From contig CANJKZ010000015.1 of NCBI GenBank assembly GCA_947471745.1, positions 69,501-133,500 on the forward strand: 64,000 bases of DNA, read 5' to 3'. The DNA is from Closterium sp. Naga37s-1 (Eukaryota; Streptophyta; Zygnematophyceae; Desmidiales; Closteriaceae). Both the position numbers and the translations under genes were made by a program. Below, piece by piece: positions 1-9,241 of this stretch. The first letter of the stretch is position 1; every line of letters starts with the position of its first letter. Under the pieces are notes generated by a model that had not been told where the DNA came from, searched no databases, and worked only from the letters and a program-made list of their open reading frames with translations.

Positions 1-22
1 AAACAAGCAAGACAAAGCATCT

Positions 23-363
23 CTACGTAAGCAAGTGAGGACGGGCAGGCACAAGGCCCAGCTGGGTGCAGAAACGCTGGTGATCACAAGGCGGTAACGC
101 CTTGGTGAAGACATCTGTAGTGTTGACCTCAGAGACAATACGTCGCACGAGTGCCTGGCCACGTTGTTGCAACTCACGTAGAAGGAAGTAACGAAGCTGG
201 ATGTGCTTCGCCTTCCCAACCAGTCGGGGCTCCTCACACAACAGGACAACAGACCTGTTGTCGGCGAACAAGACTGGGGGAGAGCGGGGCCGCTCACCGA
301 GGTCGGTGAGGAGGAAAGACAGTCAGCGAAGCTCCTAGGCGGCCATGGCCGCAGCGTACACCT
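23..363 (-). pseudogene. Ty1/copia RNase H C-terminal fragment
   Basis: The minus strand encodes the last part of a copia RNase H domain: a degraded DNK-like motif (ADNRSVVLL), then TKH-like AKHIQLRYFLLRELQQRG and FTKALPPCDHQRF, the usual end of this lineage. It matches the C-terminus of the C2, C4 and C6 elements in this window. Reading upstream, the frame continues through LLTDLGERPRSPPVL but is cut by two in-frame stops between about 310 and 345, so the copy is dead. Nothing of reverse transcriptase or an LTR is certain here. A short AT-rich stretch ending in TTGACA at about 402 may be a remnant of an LTR end. The element is truncated and its 3' LTR would lie left of the window. Confidence 0.85.
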
Positions 364-396
364 AGACTACCAAATATAAGTTATAACAAATGTAGA

Positions 397-1861
397 TTGA
401 CAACCGTGGCTTTTGGAAGGAGCTTCGTAAGGGCGACGCTGGAGAAAATCGCCGCGGCACATGACCTGATTAGTGGAATGCAACCTCGGCACGCTACGCA
501 ACTACTCGCCCGCTGCATCTCGAGGAGGGCGTCGTATCTGCTACGTACAACACTGGTTGACCTACTCCCGCTGGCGGATTGGTGAGACTGGATCGAGAGG
601 CTCCACTGGATAGTACTACGGGCGGCCCACATCTACACGCCGGCGGACGAGATGGAGCAGAGCCTCCTGTGGCGACAGGCGACCTTGCCTGTGGTCCTAG
701 GAGGCTTGGGCTTGATCGACCCGCTATCAGAAGCCCCAACAGCGTACCTGGCGTCGCTCACAGCAGCCCATGCCCTCCTCCGAAAGCTCCCGATGGCGCA
801 GGACAACCCCTTGGATAGGGCGGCGCAGCTAATGTCACCAGACCTGGGGGAGCGGAGGGACAACGGGGAGGACATGCACTGGGACATGTGGGCACGCATG
901 TCGGCAGTAGGACAAGCAGCACTTGCAGATGATGCTGTCACGCCACATCAATCTGGAGCGGGCAGCAGAGCTGATGGGCGACACACGGATCGACAGGCCG
1001 AGCAGCGACAACGGGCACGTCCTTCGCCTCCTGAGCCTCCAAGGGGCCGGGGAAGGAGAGTGGCTGCACGCCATCCCTACCCAAGCAGACCTCACCTTCT
1101 CCCCGGGACAGTATGCGCTTGCACTAGGTCTCCGCCTCGGCCTCCAACTGGCGGTAACAGACACGTGCCCGTGCCGGGGGAAGCGGGCTAAGATAGGGGA
1201 CAAGAGTCTCTCGAATCACCTGCTGAGATGTGCGGAGGGGGGAGACCGCACGACGATGCGCAATGCGCTAGTGTACGCTGCCCTCCGCATGACAAAGGAA
1301 GCGAATTTCCTCACTCTACATGAATCGGCCATCTTCAGCCCCATAACTAACCGAAAACGGGCGGATTTGATCATTCGTGACAAGGAGTCGGGGGAAACCT
1401 GGGTGGCGGATGTGACAGTGACTGATCCTATGCTCCAACGGTGGGACAAGAGAGCGGTGAAGCCGCCAGAGTGGGCTGCAGAGGAAGCAGCCAGAACGAA
1501 ACAAGGCCTGTGTGCGGGAAGGCCGGGCTGGGTGGGATGCATGGGATTAGCTGTGGAGACGTACGGGTCCATGGCGAGGGACACGCAGTGGTTCTACCGG
1601 CTCCTAGGCACATCCAGGGCTAGGAAGAAGTTTAGGCAAGGGAGGTCAACCACGGTGGCCTCGAAACTCACAACCCACTACCGACAACGTTGGTCGGTAC
1701 TCCTCCAGTGCTGCCAAGCCAACGCCCTACTCGCCAAGTCGAACAGGATGACGGAAGAGGCGTTCCCACAGGGCCCTGCCGACCCTTGGGAGCCTCGGTT
1801 GGGGGACCTGTGGCACGTCCTGGAGGACGGCCAGGGCCAAGACTGGAGCTGGGGGGAGTAA
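397..1861 (+). pseudogene. Non-LTR retrotransposon 3' half (RT end plus zinc finger/endonuclease-like domain)
   Basis: Three reading pieces join into one protein. Frame 1 (397-585) ends in SRRASYLLRTT and a TGA at 583-585. The same frame continues (to about 920) with LPVVLGGLGLIDPLSEAPTAYLAS, typical of the region after the reverse-transcriptase palm in LINE-like elements. A frameshift near 920-935 moves to frame 2 (923-1861). That part has a CPC...H...C zinc-binding cluster (about residues 92-112), an arginine-rich helix, then RADLIIRD...WVADVTVTDP. This layout resembles the zinc finger plus restriction-like endonuclease (PD-(D/E)XK, 'RPD...D') tail of early-branching non-LTR elements. The 5' half, including the YXDD box, is absent. 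The clade assignment is inference. Internal stop and frameshift mark it as a pseudogene. Confidence 0.65.
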
Positions 1862-2127
1862 AAGGGGGGCGTCCTAGAGCCCTGTGAGTGACAAGGGCTA
1901 ACCCGGGTTGCCAAGGGCCTAGGCCAAGACCGGAGAGAGGGTGCTGGCAGCCGGGGCCTTGGACTAGGATCATTTGCGGACGGGGGGTAGGAAACTAGTA
2001 TAGGCTCTAGGCTTGGAACTGAATAATGAGCAAAGGAACTAGGCAGCAGGCTCTAGGAGGGAGGGAGGGAGGGACAAAGGGGAGATGGGTGGGGCCACAA
2101 GAGGGAAGGCGGAATGTGTGACGAACC

Positions 2128-2214
2128 ATTGGGATGAAACATCTTGGTGACGAACCGCACAACAAGGGGCTTTTTGGGGTAGTCCTCGGAGAACTGAAGC
2201 GTGAGTTTAAACGT
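2128..2214 (-). pseudogene. Ubiquitin-conjugating enzyme (E2) exon fragment
   Basis: The minus strand encodes about 29 residues beginning [17 protein letters not shown] and ending [11 protein letters not shown]. This is the E2 core motif just before the active-site region of the UBC1/2 (RAD6) class: the beta-strand TFKL.L.F..DYP and the P.V.F....FHPN element. The next bases (GGTTCG) could be a splice donor, so this may be one exon. Neither the cysteine-bearing part (downstream, lower coordinates) nor the N-terminal helix is recognisable nearby. KPP is replaced by KPL. It is best read as a gene scrap left by rearrangement or transposon capture. No function is expected. Confidence 0.6.
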
Positions 2215-2308
2215 TGGTGAGAGTTTATCAAACTCAGGAAGATGCACCAAGAGGAGAGGGAAACCGCGAGGAGGAGGAAGCCGCTGGAGATGGTAGAAGA
2301 GCAGCTGC

Positions 2309-2494
2309 TGGAAAAACAACTGCTCTCCCCCTTATGCTTCTTCAAGTCTGCCTTGCCTACTTTTCTCGACTGCTCTGACTAGGTTTCATCCTCCTTTCAT
2401 CACTGATACTCTGCCTTGCTGCCGCTCTTGCAGCTGCTCGTCTCTCGGGCGCTGCCTCAATTGATGCTCTTCTATGGCTTCTAATCGCTCAAAA
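2309..2494. repeat. Direct repeat copy 1 (gypsy gag-like, about 190 bp)
   Basis: This stretch recurs at 3178-3372 in the same orientation with roughly 80-85% identity by eye. Both start GGAAAAACAA and run to CTTCTATGGCTTCTA or its equivalent. On the minus strand it reads as a charged, coiled-coil-like sequence (ERLEAIEEHQLRQRPRDEQ), the kind found in gypsy gag linkers. It probably belongs to the gypsy relic to its right. Confidence 0.6.
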
Positions 2495-3177
2495 AGTCTC
2501 ACTAACCCATAATCCGTTGACCAGATGGCTTTCGCCTATTTATTATCTGTGTTTGGTTTGGCAGGTTTGATTATTATGAAGCAGAAAACATTCGATGGAG
2601 CGAAGGCAACTAGGACTAGACTAGATCTATGTACAACAAGAAGTGTGCTAGTTCTAGCCCTTGCTGCAATGCCGAACAGACAAACAAACATCACATTCCG
2701 CCAGCCGCTTGTGCCTGCATAGGCAGCTTGCGTCACGTGAATAGTTGTAAGGGCTTCAGCATGCTCGTTTTCTTTATTAGCCAGCTGTCGGATTGCTGCT
2801 CTCATCCTCATTACCAGCTCCTCGCCCTGCTAGAGACTTCACACTCCATGCACACCGAAAATGAACAGCATACTACACTCCACATATTCAAGCATACACC
2901 TATCCTTACGCTCATGCCATGCTATGTACACTACATACCATGCCACCGCATTCCATACCTCATGCGTACCGTCACCCACCGCCTCTCCTTCGTTACTTGC
3001 AGACTCAATTGCCCACTTCTATGTGTCACGTACAGTACACTTCTCACCACTCCCAACCTCATATGATACACGAAAATGCTCTACATTCAATTGACATTCA
3101 CTTTACTGCTGCCGGGCTTGAAATTACGTTGCCCGTACTCCCTGTTGCTGATGGCCAACGTAAATACGTGACAACGT
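2495..3177. other. Stretch without recognisable gene
   Basis: About 680 bp between the two direct-repeat copies. It is richer in A+T than the surrounding transposons and contains only short open frames without family resemblance. No LTR ends, splice pattern or RNA gene was seen. Confidence 0.5.
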
Positions 3178-3372
3178 CGGAAAAACAATTGCTCTCCCTC
3201 TGATGCTTCTCCAAGTCTGCCTTGCTTGCTTCTATCGGCTGCTCCGACTAAGTTTCATCCTCCTTTCCTCACTGATACCCTGTTTTGTTGCCGCTCTTCT
3301 TTGTGCTGCTGCAGATGCTCTTCTCTCGGGAGCTACCTCAATTGATGCTCTTCTCTGGCTTCTACTCACTTG
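3178..3372. repeat. Direct repeat copy 2 (gypsy gag-like, about 190 bp)
   Basis: Second copy of the 2309-2494 repeat. The minus strand keeps an open charged stretch (SQRRASIEVAPERRASAAAQ). It lies directly beyond the integrase relic and could mark a duplication inside the old gypsy element. Confidence 0.6.
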
Positions 3373-4466
3373 TCCCCTCTGGAGTTGGCTGAGGCTCCAT
3401 CAGAATCTAGACGTACCCAACTCCTGGTACCTGCACGTGCCGTATTGGTGACGTGCTCCCTCACCCTCCTGCCCCGCTGATTCTCCACCGGAATCCCGCA
3501 CCCCCCCAACCCTCCAGCGTTTCTCACTGAGCCCCCTATCCAGCGCATTCTGTCAAGCAATTCGGTTGTACACTTCCTGGCCCTCCTAAGCCTGGCCACC
3601 CAGAGGGATTTGAACTCCTCTCAGTCACTGCAGGAATCATTGAGCGTCTCGCAGTTGAGCCACGTGTAGATTCTCCAGAGTTGATGATAGCAGTGTGCGG
3701 ATGTAATCTCCTCTGGCCTTGGCCAGGGCTGCCTACAGCTCTGGTGCTCCTGCTGTCACCACTTCCGTCAGCACCTTGGGTGCTCCCACTATAGTATGGG
3801 ATCCCACCCATACAAAAGGTAATACGGCGAGACATCAGGCAGCGCCGCTTGCTTGCTGAATCGGTAGCCGGTTGCTACCCAATGGAGTTCTTCATCCCAG
3901 GCCTGTTTGTGTGCTTCTCTATAAGCACGCATCCCCTCTTTTCAATGTCTGCACCATCCGCTCAGTAAGCCCGTCGGACTGTGGGTGGTACCTTGAGCCT
4001 GCTATGCGTGATTCCGATGGCTGTCATGGCCGCATCAAACTCTCCTCGAAACTCAGTGCCTTGGTCCATGAGCACCTCCCAGCGGGCCCCCTTTTAAGTG
4101 AGCACCTGCTCTGTGAAGGCTTCTGTCACCAGCTCGGCACTCTTGCTGCTCAGTGCCCTGGCCTCCACCCATTTGCTCACGTGCTCGATCATAACCAGGA
4201 TGTATAGTTCTCCTGCCATATCAAGGGACCACCTGTAGCCTAGCCCTCGTATCGGCAGCAAATGCAGCTCCTGCCGACTCTACTCCAATTGTGCCTTGTT
4301 CCTGTTGCAAGCTTCACACTGTTGGCCTGCGCTACCGTCACCCCGCCAACTGTAATCTCTCCCTTCTCGATGGTGGGCACTGATGATTGGCAAACCATCC
4401 TTTCCTTGGTTTGCCGCTCCGCTGTTATCTCTTCCTCCGGCTTGGCCATGTACCCTCTGAACCGCC
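3373..4466 (-). pseudogene. Ty3/gypsy integrase relic
   Basis: Read on the minus strand, leftward from 4466, this contains the gypsy integrase in order. First is the end of a zinc-binding motif (CEACNRNKAQLE, about 4310-4270). Then comes the catalytic core with YRWSLDMAGEL (first Asp), ILVMIEHVSKWVEA, MDQGTEFRGEF (second Asp) and HPQSDGLTERMVQTLKRG (Glu, after a frameshift near 3980). It ends with SPYYLLYGWDPIL near 3790 and an AQLRDAQ-type tail near 3650. Several stops and at least two frameshifts make it dead. Element A interrupts it at 4467, and the frame resumes on the far side of A (6124-6249) because A carries a CCGCC TSD. No protease or reverse transcriptase is found between this and the gag relic at 7573-8540, so the middle of the element was lost. 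Confidence 0.8.
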
Positions 4467-4642
4467 TGTCAGAATGTTATGCTCTAGCCTGTAGTGGGGT
4501 GCTCTATAGCGAGTACAACCCTTCTAGGGTTTGCTATTTGTATCCTCATTCCTGCTAGTGAACCCTCTCTTTGCCTAAACTGTTTCTTGCCTAGCTAGGG
4601 CTTTCCTAGCTATGGCGCCTTCTTCTACTGCTTATCTTCACA
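4467..4642 (+). repeat. 5' LTR of element A
   Basis: Begins TGTCAGAATG and ends CTTCACA. Contains the lineage core GTACAACCCTTCTAGGGTTT. The following base starts the primer-binding site. Confidence 0.92.
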
Positions 4643-4654
4643 TGGTATTAGAGC
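4643..4654 (+). other. Primer-binding site of element A
   Basis: TGGTATTAGAGC follows the LTR without a gap. It matches the 3' end of initiator tRNA-Met complement used by many plant copia elements (TGGTATCAGAGC) with one change. Confidence 0.8.
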
Positions 4655-4783
4655 GATATGCTCCTGGCCTGTGGGCCCCACCTCACTGCTTCCGCTGCTA
4701 CTGCTACTCTCTGTGTTGCACGCCCCGTGGCGTGCAACGGATTTTTCATCCCGCCACGCGCTCGGAGCGTGCGGCGGTTTTCT

Positions 4784-4891
4784 GCCCGCCGTGCGCCCCG
4801 AGGCGCGCGGCGGTTTTCTGCCCGCCGTGCGCCCCGAGGCGCGCGGCGGTTCTCTGCCCGCCGTGCGCCCCGAGGCGCGCGGCGGGTTTCT
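4784..4891 (+). repeat. Three 36-bp tandem repeats
   Basis: Three consecutive near-identical 36-bp units (4784-4819, 4820-4855, 4856-4891), each starting GCCCGCCGTGCGCCCCGAGG. The length is divisible by three, which keeps a frame open. Confidence 0.85.
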
Positions 4892-4980
4892 GCCCCGTCA
4901 CGCAGCGCGTCGCTCCCGGGAGGCGCTGCGACGGGCGACGGGGACCCGCGCGTCGCCCCCCGTCACCCGTCGTGGCCTGT

Positions 4981-5186
4981 GCGCGGCCCGTACAGCCTGC
5001 GCGCGGCCCGTACGGGCTGCGCCAGGCCCGCGCGCGGCCAGTACGGGCTGCGCCAGGCCCACGCGCGGCCCGTACGGGCTGCGCCAGGCCTGCGCGCGGC
5101 CCGTACGGGCTGCGCCAGGCCCGCGCGCGGCCCGTACGGGCTGCGCCAGGCCCGCGCGCGGCCCGTACGGGCTGCGCCAGGCCCGC
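4981..5186 (+). repeat. 31-bp tandem repeat array (6.6 copies)
   Basis: A 20-bp partial unit (4981-5000) is followed by six 31-bp units (5001-5186), each starting GCGCGGCCCGTACGGGCTGC with one or two changes in some. Because 31 is not divisible by three, each unit shifts the frame. All three frames therefore encode the same peptide types in rotation. Confidence 0.9.
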
Positions 5187-5964
5187 GCGCGGCTCGGGCC
5201 GCCTGCGCGCGGTTCGGGCGGCTGTGCCAGGCCCGTGGGCGGCCCGTTCTTCGCTGCCCCTGCGCTGCCCGCTGTCCCCCGTGCTTCTGATGGCGCCCCA
5301 CCCCTGCTACTGCCCGTTCTCCTGAATTAGGGTTTGGGGGTGGGGGGCATGGGGGTGCAGCTTCTGTGTGCCGTCCCCTGCTCCTCCTCCTCCTCCGTCT
5401 CCCAGTGCTGCAGCTGCCGCTGAGGGGGGTGGACCTGTTGGAGCCGTCGGAGTGGTACTAAGGGGGGTGAAGGGGGAGTGGAGCTAGGGGTGAAGCAGGG
5501 GGTGTGTGTCAGGGGGGGTGGGACTGTTTGGGGAGGTTGAACGAAGGTTGTCGTCGTGTCGCCAGCAGCACCTGTAGTCCGGGGAGTTGCTCCGGTAGCC
5601 CAGTCGCAGCCACCTGTGCCAGTCGCCCGTGGGTCCGTTGCTCGTCTGCCGCTACTTTTAGCCGCGGGGCCAGTTACTCCAGTAGTCCGGAGCGCTGTTC
5701 CGGTAGCCGCTGTGCCAGTGTGCCTCCTGTTGCCCGTGTGTCTGCACCTTCAGTCGTCGCCTCCTATCTCCTCTCCTCTTACAGTCTCGCCTCCTCCTCC
5801 TCACTTGCCCTCTGCGATAGCCTCTAGCTTTGCTCATAATTGTGAACTTTAAACTATTGCTTCTTGTACTTGTGCTCAGAATGTGTGGTGACATTGTGAT
5901 CCACCCTGAGCTTGTTCTGCTTTGCTTGCTCTGCTGATTACACCCCACTTTGGCTATGGGGGTG

Positions 5965-6123
5965 TGTCAGAATGTTATGCTCTAGCCTGTAGTGGGGTGC
6001 TCTATAGCGAGTACAACCCTTCTAGGGTTTGCTATTTGTATCCTCATTCCTGCTAGTGAACCCTCTCTTTGCCTAAACTGTTTCTTGCCTAGCTAGGGCT
6101 TTCCTAGCTATGGCGTCTTCACA
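5965..6123 (+). repeat. 3' LTR of element A
   Basis: Same as the 5' LTR but lacking 17 bp between CTTC repeats near its end. Followed by the TSD CCGCC. Confidence 0.9.
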
Positions 6124-6249
6124 CCGCCTTGTTCCTCTCACAAGTGGTGCGGGCAGCCCCCGTCGGTCACTCCGCAGCCCTATCTCGTCCCTCTGCCTCG
6201 CTAGCCGTACCATCAACACGAACGCTGCTTCGCTTCCCTCGCTACCCTC
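6124..6249 (-). pseudogene. Gypsy relic fragment between elements A and B
   Basis: A 126-bp piece of the old gypsy element. On the minus strand its open frame (MVRLARQRDEIGLRSDRRG) runs toward 6124 and joins, once A and one TSD are removed, to FRGYMAKPEEEITAERQ just upstream of the integrase zinc motif. It ends at the CCCTC TSD of element B. Confidence 0.65.
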
Positions 6250-6387
6250 TGTCAGAATAGTAGGCACAAAGTTGAAACAGAAAGGGCTTTCACTAGCAAG
6301 CAATTGGATACATATAGCAAACCCTAGTTGGGCTGTACTCACTATAGAGTACCCCACTGCAGACTAGACAAATAACACACTCTGACA
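6250..6387 (-). repeat. Left (3') LTR of element B
   Basis: 138 bp, TGTCAGAATAG to CTCTGACA on the plus strand. Bounded by the TSD CCCTC on the left. Confidence 0.88.
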
Positions 6388-7416
6388 CACCCCAATAGGC
6401 AAAGTGGGGTATGATCAGAACAGCAAGCAGTCGCATAAGAAGTTCACAAGCACAAGCAAAACTAGAGGCAGTCACAGAGGGCAAGTGAGGAGGAGGAGGG
6501 ACTGTGAGAGGAGTGGAGATAGGAGGCGACGGGTGAAGTCGCAGACACACGGGCAACAGGAGCGGTGCGCACGGGCTACCGGACACAAGCAAGGGTATCC
6601 GGACTACTGGAGTCACTAGCTCCGCGGCTAAGATGAGCGGCTGGAGCAACGGACCCACGGACGACTGGCGCAGCAGGCTCGCTGGGCTACCGGAGCAAGG
6701 GTGACCCCCGGACTACTGGCGCTGCTGACGTCACGACGGCTACCTCCGTTCAACCTCCCCCAACTGTCCCACACCCCTTTCACACACCCCTTGCTGCACC
6801 GCTAGCTCCACTCCCACGACACCCCCCTAGCGCCACTCCCTCGGCTCCCACACACCCACCCCCCTCAGCGGCAGCTGCAGCAGTGGGAGACGGAGGAGGA
6901 GGAGGAGGAGCAGGGGACTGCTCACACAACCGCCACCCCCATACCCGCCACCCCCATACCCCAAACGCAGGTGGCGCGCGTGCGGCGCGGGGAAGATACG
7001 CGGGCAGCAGCTGGGGCGGCGTGTGAGCGGAAGCGAGGCGGCGCGCGGGTCCCTGGGGAGCTACGACGGGCGACGGGCAGGGCGGCGCGCAGGGCGGCGC
7101 GCAGGCCTCCAGGGCGCCGCGACGGGCGACGGGAAGGGGGGCGACGCGCGGGCCCCCAGGGCGCCGCGGCGGGCGACGGGCAGGGCGGCGCGCGGGCCCC
7201 CGGGGTGCTTCGACGGGCGACGGGAGCGGGGCGGCGCGCGGGTCCCCGGGACGCCGCGGCGGGCGACGTGAGGGGACAGCACGCGGGCCCCCGGGGCGCC
7301 GCGTCGGGCGACAAAACCGCGCGCAGGGCGCGCGGCAGGCAAAAGACATCGCGCGTCCGAGGCGCACGACAGGTAGGACAGCAGCGGAAGCAGGTGGGCC
7401 CACAAGCCATGAGCGA

Positions 7417-7432
7417 TCTCGCTCTAGTAGCA
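7417..7432 (-). other. Primer-binding site of element B
   Basis: On the minus strand TGCTACTAGAGCGAGA follows the 5' LTR directly. It is a diverged form of the tRNA-Met-type site. Confidence 0.6.
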
Positions 7433-7572
7433 TGTCAGAATAGTAGGCACGAAGTTGAAACAGAAAGAGGGCTTTCACTAGCAAGCAATAAGATACATAT
7501 AGCAAACCCTAGTTGGGTTGTACTCACTATAGAGTACCCCACCGCAGACTATACAAATAACACATTCTGACA
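7433..7572 (-). repeat. Right (5') LTR of element B
   Basis: 140 bp, TGTCAGAATAG to TTCTGACA on the plus strand. Followed by the TSD CCCTC. Confidence 0.88.
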
Positions 7573-8540
7573 CCCTCTTCCTCTTTTGCCAGCACGGCTG
7601 CTTCTTTGCGAGACCCGCTTTCCATCTCCAACAGCTTTGGCTTGTAACTGACGTAACTGGACCTCCAATTCCTCCCTGCTCCTTAGTCCCACAAACCCCG
7701 GCCATCTGCTGTAGCAATCATCTATGGGGTGTCCGTGTCTGCCGCAGTTCTTGCATGTGCCCCTCTTTCTTGCAATGATCGCAGGTCGCGGGCCTGGTAC
7801 AATCGCGCTGAAGATGCCCTTCTTGCCGACAGCGATGACACTTGCGCTACTCCGCCTCCCTATCCCCCCTCCTCGCGAAAATGTACTCCTGGCGGTGCGA
7901 CCGTTTATCCTAAACCCCCGGCCTCATGCGCTCTTCGAGCCGGTACTTTTCTTTTTCCATCTCATACGTGCACAATCCAAGCTCGTGCTTCTTCGCCGAC
8001 TCCTAGGCTTGCTCGAGTGTCGCTGTGAGTCCTAGCTCGAAAACCCTTCCTCGCACTTCCCTCGCGGGCTCATCCGTCAAGCCGGTGAGGAACTTCGTCA
8101 AGCCCGTCTTTCATCCAGCAGTATTGCGTGTTCCGAATTTGCATGATGCAGTTCTTCAGCAAACTTTACCCAGGGTGCCAGCAAAGCGCTCCGGCACTTC
8201 GATCTTGGGCAACGCCGCATATCTGACGGAGGGGTGGATGGCCTCGGTGCTGCGATGTTCCAAATTCAACATCCTCCGAGCCTGCGTGAGCAACTCCGTA
8301 TCTGCTACCCTAAACACTCTGGACTAAGCGCGGTGCTGCCCGTCGGCGTCAACTCCGCGATAGTTTGTCCCCCGGCTCCACCAGAAACACCACTATTTCC
8401 GCTCGGCAGATCTCCATGCTGTGCCCCGATATGGTGTTGTGTATAGCTCTCTGGTTGCTGCGTTCATTTACGCAGGTGTTTGATCTCTCACCCCAGTTCC
8501 TCCGGCTTCTCCAGCTCTCCATCCCGGAGTTGCCACCGAA
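7573..8540 (-). pseudogene. Ty3/gypsy gag relic with zinc knuckles
   Basis: On the minus strand this reads a capsid-like stretch (KFLTGLTDEPAREVREGF near 8090-8040). Farther on, between about 7855 and 7775, it has CCHC zinc knuckles: CHRCRQEGHLQRDC is complete, and a second starts CDHCKK and passes into a frame-shifted CGRHGHPIDDC. Such knuckles bind the element's RNA in gag. The frame is broken by stops and frameshifts. Position and strand fit it as the 5' part of the same gypsy element whose integrase lies at 3373-4466; element B separates them. The protease, reverse transcriptase and RNase H expected in between are missing. Confidence 0.7.
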
Positions 8541-8622
8541 TGTCAATAAGAAAGTTGTACCCTATAGTATGTACCTTTCTATCGTATAAGAATAACATAT
8601 CTACATAAAGATATAATTTGAC
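8541..8622. other. Possible short LTR-like remnant
   Basis: An AT-rich 82-bp stretch starting TGTCAATAAG and ending ATAATTTGACA, the same style of ends as the short-LTR copia lineage here. No matching TSD, primer-binding site or polypurine tract was found, so it may be chance or a badly decayed solo LTR. Confidence 0.25.
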
Positions 8623-8978
8623 ACATGGACACCTTTTCGGGAGGGATCAACCCTTTAATACGAAAACCCCTTTGGTGCTTAGGTTTGAAACCTCCCCGAG
8701 TTGCATCCATTATTTGCTAAAAAAAAGAACATATTCAAAGTTTCTTGCTTAACTGTAGTTTCCTTATATTTTCAAGTCTTAATTCATAAGCTTGTGCCAT
8801 TCAAATAGAACAGCGTTATCATTTAATTGGCACTCACCTATAACAGCATTAAGATAATCTTGTTGTAACGAAGGTTGATCCAAACATGGATTCGGAAAGA
8901 AGCTCGCACTTCAGAAACAAAGAAATTCGTTCTGAACTTCATCTAAAAAACGGTACAGGTACTACATGCTCCCAGAGC

Positions 8979-9021
8979 CAGGGTGAAGTGTTGGCGGGGA
9001 GGACGCCAACACTTCACCCTG
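8979..9021. repeat. Perfect 18-bp inverted repeat (hairpin)
   Basis: The 18-bp arm CAGGGTGAAGTGTTGGCG (8979-8996) is followed by a 7-nt loop (GGGAGGA) and its exact complement (9004-9021). It lies outside any recognised gene. Confidence 0.8.
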
Positions 9022-9241
9022 ATCATATGAGCGTTGATTGGCAGGATGGAAGTACAGAAATATCCTAGCAGCGGGTTACATGATCAGGCCTAGCAATCGT
9101 TTCCGGGCACTCTGCCCTTTGAACATCCCGCTGACATCTAAATATATATACTGTAAATGCTGGTGGCGATATCTACAGTAAGCATAAGGGGGCGGAGTAC
9201 AATGCTTCAGGGTAGAGCCGACGCTGTTTCGAGTTTGTAGG

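Larger units (their letters stand above)
4467..6123 (+). mobile_element. Non-autonomous LTR retrotransposon 'A'
   Basis: A complete 1.66-kb LTR element with no pol. It has a 5' LTR (4467-4642), a primer-binding site immediately after it, a GC-rich internal region made largely of tandem repeats, a purine-rich tract (GGCTATGGGGGTG) before the 3' LTR (5965-6123), and a 5-bp TSD CCGCC (4462-4466 and 6124-6128). LTRs are identical except for a 17-bp deletion in the 3' copy, so insertion is recent. Several long arginine/proline/alanine open frames exist inside, but they arise from the GC-rich repeats. Related to B, A2 and D and, by LTR core and primer-binding site, to copia C2. Replication proteins would have to come from a partner element. 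Confidence 0.9.
6250..7572 (-). mobile_element. Non-autonomous LTR retrotransposon 'B'
   Basis: An inverted relative of element A: LTRs at 6250-6387 and 7433-7572, TSD CCCTC (6245-6249 and 7573-7577), minus-strand primer-binding site next to the right LTR and a polypurine tract (GCCTATTGGGGTG on the minus strand) next to the left LTR. The interior (6388-7432) is GC-rich, with repeated blocks around CGACGGGCGACGGG, and has no pol. The long minus-strand frame (6780-7505) is compositional. About eight differences between the LTRs make it older than A, A2 or D. Confidence 0.88.

Noticed and set aside
3590..3630. tRNA-like B box (GAGTTCAAATCCC on the minus strand)
   Set aside because: Arms do not pair as a tRNA, no acceptor stem is present, and the segment continues the gypsy integrase tail (AQLRDAQ...).
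4981..5186. CRISPR-like array
   Set aside because: The 31-bp units are directly adjacent without spacers, inside an LTR element of a eukaryote.
4612..5330. Three overlapping 210-237-codon Arg/Ala/Pro proteins in element A
   Set aside because: They arise from 36-bp and 31-bp GC-rich tandem repeats that keep every frame open; no domain or selection signal.
6780..7505. 241-codon Pro/Arg/Ala frame in element B and its antisense partner
   Set aside because: GC-rich leader composition; same situation as element A.
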